From Butyrivibrio sp. INlla18 (GTDB lineage Bacteria > Bacillota > Clostridia > Lachnospirales > Lachnospiraceae), in NCBI RefSeq assembly GCF_900103635.1, contig NZ_FMXK01000004.1:1-64000 (forward strand): a DNA stretch of 64,000 nucleotides, given 5' to 3'. Below the pieces are notes generated by a model. The model had not been told where the DNA came from and searched no databases. It was given only the letters and a program-made list of their open reading frames with translations. Below, piece after piece: positions 58,949 through 64,000 of the stretch. Numbering within the stretch: position 1 is the first letter of the stretch; every line of letters begins with the position of its first letter. Both the position numbers and the translations under genes were made by a program.

Positions 58949-61252
58949 CTAGTCATTATTTTTCCTTGTAAGCTTGAGCACAAAGGTATGTAATCCAAGC
59001 AAATATACCAATGTAACTAGTGATACAAACTCCGCAAGTCTCCAGAACCATGGTTCTCTGAAATAGATCTTAAACAAGCCACTGTAGCCAGCTGGAATCT
59101 CAACTGCAAGCTTCTTATCTTCTGCCATGTAGCACTTAATCTTGGTTCCCTTGGCCTTAACAGCATAGTGCCTGTACCCCCAAAGAGGTGCTTCTGCTAT
59201 TACCACATCCCCTGTAGGATTATCAGCCTGTACATAAAGTGTTGTGCCGTTCTTTTTAGATACAGTAGCTGTAGCCTCTGATCCTTCTGGTAACACCATG
59301 TCCTGATACATGGAAGTAAGACCTGTGTTGATATCCTTGATACTGAACTCCACATAGAATGGCTCTCTAAGATAATTGCTATTAAAAGATGTTATTGGAT
59401 TTCCTTCCTTTATAACATCTCCAAGAAGTTCCTCGCTCTGCACTACGCACATCAAAACAAGTAGTGCCATTGCAATATAGCCCTTTATACTCTTATCTTC
59501 ATATCTTAAGAGCTCGCCCATTGTAACAGCAAACCAGAAAACTACCATTCCGCAAGACACATCAAGAAAATGCCATGGGAACTGCATATTTCCAAGAAGC
59601 TTGTACATAAATGGCAGCTTGTCATTAAGGAAGAAATAAAAAGTTGAATTAAGGCTAAGGGCTACAAACAAGATGCTAAGCACAAATATTCTTAGATAAG
59701 CTCCTGTCTTTTCCTTAAATCTTCCTGTAAGCACAAAGCCTGCAGCAAGGGCAAGTACTGCAATTGAAACTACTCCAAGACCTACAAATCCACCAGTATC
59801 AAGAAAGGCTGCCTTTTGCAGGTTAAAGAGATGAACAAGCTCCTGACCTCTGTTCCATAGAATGTCATTTATAGTATTGCCTCTCATGTTCTGAAATAAC
59901 ATGTAATCCGCAAGAGGTACTATAAAGTGAAGATTTAATAGAACTATAGCAAGTAATGCCTTGAGTAGTGGCAACAGTATCTCTTTTTGCAGAGTTTTCT
60001 CGATCATAAGGATGCAGAAAAGAGGAATCACCAGTGCCAAAATAAAGGTTGAAAGCACATGGCACGAAAGAGTAAGTGTTACTCCAAGAGCCAGCGTAAT
60101 GTACGCCTTCTTGGACTTCTTGGTATAAATTTCCCAAAGTCCAAGGATCACCAGTGGAAGAAAGGTAAATGCTCCAAACTCACCAACTGTCGCTCCTGAA
60201 TAGATACTATGAAGTCTAAATCCGATCAGTGTGAATAGTACTGACGAAAAGAGACCAACTCTCTCATTTCCAGAAATCTTTTTAAATGCAAAATATGAAA
60301 TAAACACAGACAGCACATTTGTAAGGAAAATGTAGAACTTATATGCCATCTGAAGTGTAAATCCAAGATTAACAAGTATTGATGAAGGATAAAGGAGCAG
60401 ATCTCCATAGCCCACACCAGCAGCATAGCCGTAACCATTGTCCCATCCTGGAAGGATGTGTACTGGAAACTGACCACTTCTAAGGGCCTCAGCCGAAAAT
60501 GCAATCCTTCTCAAATGATAGTAAATATCATCGCCAAAATATAATTTTCTATATAAAAGCGGATAACTTGAGAAGAATAGAGTAAATAGCATCACTCCAA
60601 TAGTCAGCTCTTTTCCCTTAAGGAAGCTAAGAGTCTCTTTTCTCTTAAGTAGGAAAAGAAATGCAAGCAAATCTAGTAGCGCAAAAATAAAAAACAGTTT
60701 GGCTGTCTCATTGGCTATGGTCTTGCCCTTCATGTATGTGATATTCACGCCATTTACAAGAACATATATATTGTCACCTGTAGCATCTGTTTCAGGCCCC
60801 ATGCGGACTTCAAACTCTGTCCCGTATCTAACCCAAGAAAGAGCTGAAACACTGGTGAACTTACCTGGCATTGCAGTATGGTCGCTGTAAGCCAGATCTG
60901 CAGTTTTTCCTTCAGAAGTATCTCCCACTGCATCAAGCACCATATAGCAGGTATGCCAGTTATCCTCTGCATTAGAGCTATAATCTACAGTCACGGAATA
61001 AATGCCTTTTTTGAGGAACGTAGGCTTTGTAACAACGTAAGCCCCTTCCACATTACTGTGATCAGCATAGAATCCGCTCTCATATTCGATAGTATTAGTT
61101 TCAAGATTTTTATGTGCAAGGAGCAGATCATCTGATGAATAGCTTATACTCTCTTCTCTATTAAATCTAAGAGCATTTACTATCAAAAGAACTACTTCAA
61201 CCGCCACCAGAACTAATATAAGGAGTTTTTTATTTTCCCAAAGCTTCTTCAT
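58949..61252 (-). CDS. Polytopic membrane protein, GT-C-like
   Basis: A 767-aa protein with an N-terminal membrane anchor (LLILVLVAVEVVLLIV), a 150-residue extracytoplasmic beta-rich domain (YESGFYADHSNVEGAYVV), then at least ten hydrophobic segments from about residue 190 to 590, an outer loop with YFGDDIYYHLRRIAF (DD before a His, as in GT-C enzymes), a second soluble domain and a final membrane segment. It resembles the 6-pyruvoyl-tetrahydropterin-synthase-related/YfhO-like membrane proteins, proposed lipid-linked sugar transferases. The start overlaps the preceding stop by four bases (ATGA). Confidence 0.7.
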   Translation of the reverse strand: MKKLWENKKLLILVLVAVEVVLLIVNALRFNREESISYSSDDLLLAHKNLETNTIEYESGFYADHSNVEGAYVVTKPTFLKKGIYSVTVDYSSNAEDNWHTCYMVLDAVGDTSEGKTADLAYSDHTAMPGKFTSVSALSWVRYGTEFEVRMGPETDATGDNIYVLVNGVNITYMKGKTIANETAKLFFIFALLDLLAFLFLLKRKETLSFLKGKELTIGVMLFTLFFSSYPLLYRKLYFGDDIYYHLRRIAFSAEALRSGQFPVHILPGWDNGYGYAAGVGYGDLLLYPSSILVNLGFTLQMAYKFYIFLTNVLSVFISYFAFKKISGNERVGLFSSVLFTLIGFRLHSIYSGATVGEFGAFTFLPLVILGLWEIYTKKSKKAYITLALGVTLTLSCHVLSTFILALVIPLFCILMIEKTLQKEILLPLLKALLAIVLLNLHFIVPLADYMLFQNMRGNTINDILWNRGQELVHLFNLQKAAFLDTGGFVGLGVVSIAVLALAAGFVLTGRFKEKTGAYLRIFVLSILFVALSLNSTFYFFLNDKLPFMYKLLGNMQFPWHFLDVSCGMVVFWFAVTMGELLRYEDKSIKGYIAMALLVLMCVVQSEELLGDVIKEGNPITSFNSNYLREPFYVEFSIKDINTGLTSMYQDMVLPEGSEATATVSKKNGTTLYVQADNPTGDVVIAEAPLWGYRHYAVKAKGTKIKCYMAEDKKLAVEIPAGYSGLFKIYFREPWFWRLAEFVSLVTLVYLLGLHTFVLKLTRKNND

Positions 61253-61887
61253 TCGAAAATATCCTCACCAAATCTTACTTTGAGCTGGGCCTTGATAGCT
61301 TCAACGCACTTATCAAAGCCAAGCTTACTGCTATCGATACACAGGTCATAGTTCATGGCATCAGTCCAGAGATTTCCTGTGTGATGCATATAGTATTCAG
61401 CGCGATATTTGTCTTCTCTTGCGCAGAACTTCTCAAGTTCTTTGCCTTTAAGAGGCTGAACCTTGGCAGCTTCCTGCATGAGGAAGTCATGAGGTGCGTG
61501 TACAAATACACTAAGAACGTTGTCATAATCCTTAAGAACGAAGTTTGCAGCACGGCCTATGATAACGCAGCTTGTGGTGTCAGCAAGTTTTTTGATGACC
61601 TTAGCCTGATAGTTAAAAAGATTATCAGTAGAAGTAAAGTCCTTGCTGTCAGGGCCGATAAGCTCTCCGTTATAGACATTTATTGGTGCCTTGAAAAAGC
61701 CATTATTTCGAAGTTTCTCATCAGCCTCCAAGAATAAAGACTCATTTATTCCACTTTCTTCAGAAGCAAGTTTTATGAGTTCCTTGTTGTAATAGTGGAT
61801 TCCAAGCTCATTTGCAAGCTTTTCACCGACGGTTCTGCCGCCACTTCCGTACTGTCTTGCGATTGTAATGACAATGTTTCTTTTCAT
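61249..61887 (-). CDS. Cytidylate kinase-like family protein
   Basis: The 212-aa protein has a P-loop-like IVITIARQYGSGGRTVGEKLANELG, then YYNKELIKLASEESG and CVIIGRAANFVLKDY, the pattern of the cytidylate-kinase-like (AAA_26) family common in Firmicutes. True Cmk proteins have GxSGxGKS and a different NMP domain, so the substrate is uncertain. The ATG at 61887 has GGGGGA six bases upstream; a TTG further out overlaps livF. Stop overlaps the membrane-protein start by four bases. Confidence 0.82.
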   Translation of the reverse strand: MKRNIVITIARQYGSGGRTVGEKLANELGIHYYNKELIKLASEESGINESLFLEADEKLRNNGFFKAPINVYNGELIGPDSKDFTSTDNLFNYQAKVIKKLADTTSCVIIGRAANFVLKDYDNVLSVFVHAPHDFLMQEAAKVQPLKGKELEKFCAREDKYRAEYYMHHTGNLWTDAMNYDLCIDSSKLGFDKCVEAIKAQLKVRFGEDIFE

Positions 61888-61903
61888 ACCATTTCCCCCG
61901 CTA

Positions 61904-62617
61904 TTATTCGCCAAGATATGCTTTCTTTATTGTTTCATCATCCAAAAGCTCGCTGGCAATGCCCTCTTTTACGATCTTGCCTGTCTCAAGAACATAAGCC
62001 CTGTTAGCTATTGAGAGCGCCTTCTTGGCATTCTGCTCAACCAAAAGAACTGTAACTCCGTCCTTGTTGATCTTCTCGATAATATCAAAGATCTCATTTA
62101 CAAAGATTGGTGAAAGACCCATGGATGGCTCATCGAGAAGGATGATCTCAGGATGAGACATAAGGGCTCTACCCATAGCAAGCATCTGCTGCTCACCACC
62201 ACTAAGTGTTCCAGCAAGCTGGCTCTTTCTCTCTTCAAGTCTTGGGAAGCGCTGATAAATAGTCTTAAGTGTCTCGTCCATCTCAGCCTTATCTTTTCTG
62301 GTATAAGCTCCCATCTTGAGGTTCTGCAGAACGGTCATTTCAGCAAATACACGCCTTCCCTCTGGAACCTGCGCCATTCCAAGATTTACGATCTTGTGAC
62401 CTGGAATCGTTGTGATATTCTGATCTTTGTAAACGATCTCACCTTTATCCGCCTGAATAAGGCCTGATAAAGTGTGAAGTGTTGTGGTCTTACCTGCTCC
62501 GTTAGCACCTATGAGGGCTACGATCTCTCCTTTGTCTACATGAAAAGAGACACCTTTAAGAGACTGGATAACACCATAATATACGCTTAAATCTTTTACG
62601 CTTAAAAATTCGCTCAT
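61904..62617 (-). CDS. livF: Branched-chain amino acid ABC transporter ATP-binding protein LivF
   Basis: ATPase subunit of a LIV-type importer. 237 aa with Walker A GANGAGKTTTLHT, the Q-loop region, the signature LSGGEQQMLAMGRAL, Walker B IILLDEPSMGLSP and the switch LLVEQNAKKAL, all diagnostic of LivF rather than LivG (MGLSP follows the DEP). GGAG lies eight bases before the ATG. It works as a heterodimer with LivG encoded 28 bp upstream. Confidence 0.96.
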   Translation of the reverse strand: MSEFLSVKDLSVYYGVIQSLKGVSFHVDKGEIVALIGANGAGKTTTLHTLSGLIQADKGEIVYKDQNITTIPGHKIVNLGMAQVPEGRRVFAEMTVLQNLKMGAYTRKDKAEMDETLKTIYQRFPRLEERKSQLAGTLSGGEQQMLAMGRALMSHPEIILLDEPSMGLSPIFVNEIFDIIEKINKDGVTVLLVEQNAKKALSIANRAYVLETGKIVKEGIASELLDDETIKKAYLGE

Positions 62618-62645
62618 AATATATTCTCCAAGTAATTTAGTCCTC

Positions 62646-63401
62646 TCAGCCTAAGTAAGCCTTGATTACTTCTGGATTAGCAAGGACCTCTTTGGTCTCG
62701 CCCTGGCACAGAACTCTTCCAAAGTTAAGAACTGTAAGCTTCTCACAGATTCCTGATACAAGCTTCATATCATGCTCGATCAAAAGAATCGTCATTCCAA
62801 ATTCTTTACGAACTAATGAGATAGTATCCATCAGTTCTTTGGTCTCATTTGGATTCATGCCTGCTGCAGGCTCATCAAGTAAGAGAAGCTTTGGATTTGT
62901 AGCCATAGCTCTTGCTATCTCAAGTTTTCTCTGCTTACCATAAGGAAGATTAGATGCCAGTGTATCTTTTTCTCCATCAAGATCAAAGACCTTAAGAAGC
63001 TTCATAGCCTCTTCATTCATTTCCTTCTCGACTTTTCTATACTTTCCAACATGAAGAACTCCCTCAAGAGTGCTGTATTTGAAGCGCTCAGAAAGTCCAA
63101 CCTTAACATTATCGATAACAGACATCTGCTTAAAAAGTCTAATATTCTGGAAGGTTCTTGCGATACCTGCCTGATTGATCTGAACAGTGTTCTTTCTGGT
63201 GATATCCTCGCCATCAAGCTTGATGATGCCTTCGTTTGGCTTGTACACGCCTGTAAGAAGGTTAAATACAGTTGTTTTACCAGCTCCGTTTGGTCCGATG
63301 AGTCCGTAGAGCTCGCCCTTTTCGATCTGAAGGTTAAAGTCATCAACGGCTCTAAGTCCTCCAAAGGAGATACTAAGCTTATTTACATCTAAAAGTGTCA
63401 T
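62646..63401 (-). CDS. livG: Branched-chain amino acid ABC transporter ATP-binding protein LivG
   Basis: ATPase subunit, 251 aa: Walker A GPNGAGKTTVFNLL, signature LPYGKQRKLEIARAM, Walker B LLLLDEPAAGMNP and switch LLIEHDMKLV, with the AGMNP and IARTFQNIRLF features specific to LivG. It overlaps livM by four bases (ATGA), so the permease and ATPase are translated together. Confidence 0.96.
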   Translation of the reverse strand: MTLLDVNKLSISFGGLRAVDDFNLQIEKGELYGLIGPNGAGKTTVFNLLTGVYKPNEGIIKLDGEDITRKNTVQINQAGIARTFQNIRLFKQMSVIDNVKVGLSERFKYSTLEGVLHVGKYRKVEKEMNEEAMKLLKVFDLDGEKDTLASNLPYGKQRKLEIARAMATNPKLLLLDEPAAGMNPNETKELMDTISLVRKEFGMTILLIEHDMKLVSGICEKLTVLNFGRVLCQGETKEVLANPEVIKAYLG

Positions 63402-64000
63402 GCCTTTGCCCCCTTTCTAACTGTGAAGCGGCCAAAGGTCTTCTTTCTCCAGTCGATTACCTTAGGTGACCAGTTAACGATCATCATTACTATGAGAATG
63501 ATTGAATAGATCAGCATACGATATGTATTGAGTCCTCTAAGGAGCTCTGGTAATACATACAAAATGCACGCAGCAATAACGCTTCCTCTGATATTTCCGA
63601 TTCCGCCAAGTACCACATATACAAGGATCATGATGGATGCGTTAAATCCAAAGTACTGAGATGAAGCTGTAAGTGATGTGATATTGTGTGAATAAAGAAC
63701 TCCTGCTGCTCCAGCAATGGCTGCAGAAATAACAAATGCAAGCATCTTGTACTTGGTAATATTGATTCCTGTTGCCTCAGCTGCGATAGCATTGTCTCTG
63801 ATAGCCATGATTGCACGACCATCTCTTGAATTTACAAGGTTCTGAACCACGAAAAGAGCTAATAGAAGCACAACAATACTGATAGTAAAGTTAGCATCGT
63901 GTGGAGTTCCTGTAATACCCATAGCTCCGTTGACAATAACTTCTCCATCAGGCTCCATGCCAAGCTCCATAGCATTCTTTAATGAAAAGTGAAGTCCATG
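63398..64000 (-). CDS. livM: Branched-chain amino acid ABC transporter permease LivM (5' end beyond window)
   Basis: Inner-membrane permease, C-terminal 200 residues only; the frame is open to base 64000 (HGLHFSLKNAMELG...). It has the LivM segment SRDGRAIMAIRDNAIAAEATGI with the conserved EAA-like cytoplasmic loop, flanked by hydrophobic segments ISIVVLLLALFVVQNLV, MLAFVISAAIAGAAGVLY, and ASIMILVYVVLGGIGNIRG, and a basic C-terminus. Gene order livM-livG-livF is standard. Confidence 0.93.
   Translation of the reverse strand, partial: HGLHFSLKNAMELGMEPDGEVIVNGAMGITGTPHDANFTISIVVLLLALFVVQNLVNSRDGRAIMAIRDNAIAAEATGINITKYKMLAFVISAAIAGAAGVLYSHNITSLTASSQYFGFNASIMILVYVVLGGIGNIRGSVIAACILYVLPELLRGLNTYRMLIYSIILIVMMIVNWSPKVIDWRKKTFGRFTVRKGAKA

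Noticed and set aside
1-64000. CRISPR array, tRNA, rRNA, prophage or riboswitch
   Set aside because: No regularly spaced repeats, cloverleaf genes, phage structural genes or recognisable riboswitch cores were seen on reading both strands; short tRNA-like folds cannot be excluded without a covariance search.

Overview
The window looks like chromosomal DNA of a motile, low-GC Firmicute of the family Lachnospiraceae (Butyrivibrio/Pseudobutyrivibrio-like). This is inferred from the short flagellins, the flgM-flgN-flgK-flgL-fliW-csrA-flaG-fliD-fliS gene order, the Gram-positive FliW/CsrA pair, the Rpn-type nuclease and the LicD/TagD/CDP-glycerol enzymes. Nearly everything is on the minus strand. 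No rRNA, tRNA, CRISPR array or prophage was recognised.

Layout, left to right. (1) 1-1782: a complete-looking insertion sequence with 15-bp terminal inverted repeats, abutting the end of the glycan operon. (2) 1.8-19.9 kb: a very AT-rich, tightly packed minus-strand run of glycosyltransferases (GT2, GT4, GT32, a GNT-I-like enzyme), three methyltransferases, a polysaccharide deacetylase, a CDP-glycerol glycerophosphotransferase, an asparagine-synthase-like enzyme and a cytidylyltransferase. Ten of the thirteen genes between 1.8 and 17.1 kb carry one further domain, a GxGxxG nucleotide-binding-like Rossmann module, at either end. (3) 20-28.9 kb: an Rpn/PD-(D/E)XK protein, a glycerophosphodiesterase, two Gfo/Idh/MocA oxidoreductases (one fused to a cytidylyltransferase), a methyltransferase and two LicD phosphotransferases. 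(4) 28.9-34.1 kb: plus-strand genes (third LicD, a stand-alone glycerophosphotransferase-like protein, two glycosyltransferase-like proteins) around one minus-strand GT2. (5) 34.1-42.8 kb: a decayed GT2 pseudogene, a P-loop protein paired with a DUF4869 protein, two GT8 genes, a GT2, and a disrupted series of GT2/methyltransferase genes next to a 745-residue DUF6492-GT2 protein. (6) 42.9-44 kb: a plus-strand GT4. (7) 44-58.3 kb: the late flagellar cluster: two flagellins, a FliT-like protein, FliS, FliD, FlaG, a CgeB-like glycosyltransferase, CsrA, FliW, an unusually long FlgL, two FlgK proteins, FlgN and FlgM. (8) 58.2-58.9 kb: a gene-free, repeat-rich region with an apparent short transcription unit. 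(9) 58.9-64 kb: a large membrane protein, a cytidylate-kinase-like protein and livF-livG-livM of a branched-chain amino-acid ABC importer, livM running off the window.

How the parts fit. The glycosyltransferase block next to the flagellin genes is best read as a flagellin or surface glycan island. TagD-like, LicD and CDP-glycerol transferase genes suggest phosphodiester-linked decorations (inference). Control of the flagellar part can be read from the DNA: sigma-28 (FliA) promoters precede both flagellins and flaG, two lie in tandem before flgM, and CsrA-type AGGA or GGA hairpins sit in the leaders of a flagellin, flaG and fliD, beside the csrA-fliW genes. This describes a FlgM/sigma-28 plus FliW/CsrA circuit extended from flagellin to the capping protein and FlaG. 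Many genes come as tandem paralogues (GT32, GT8, LicD, flagellin, FlgK, Gfo/Idh), and several paralogues are broken, so the island appears to be actively rearranging.
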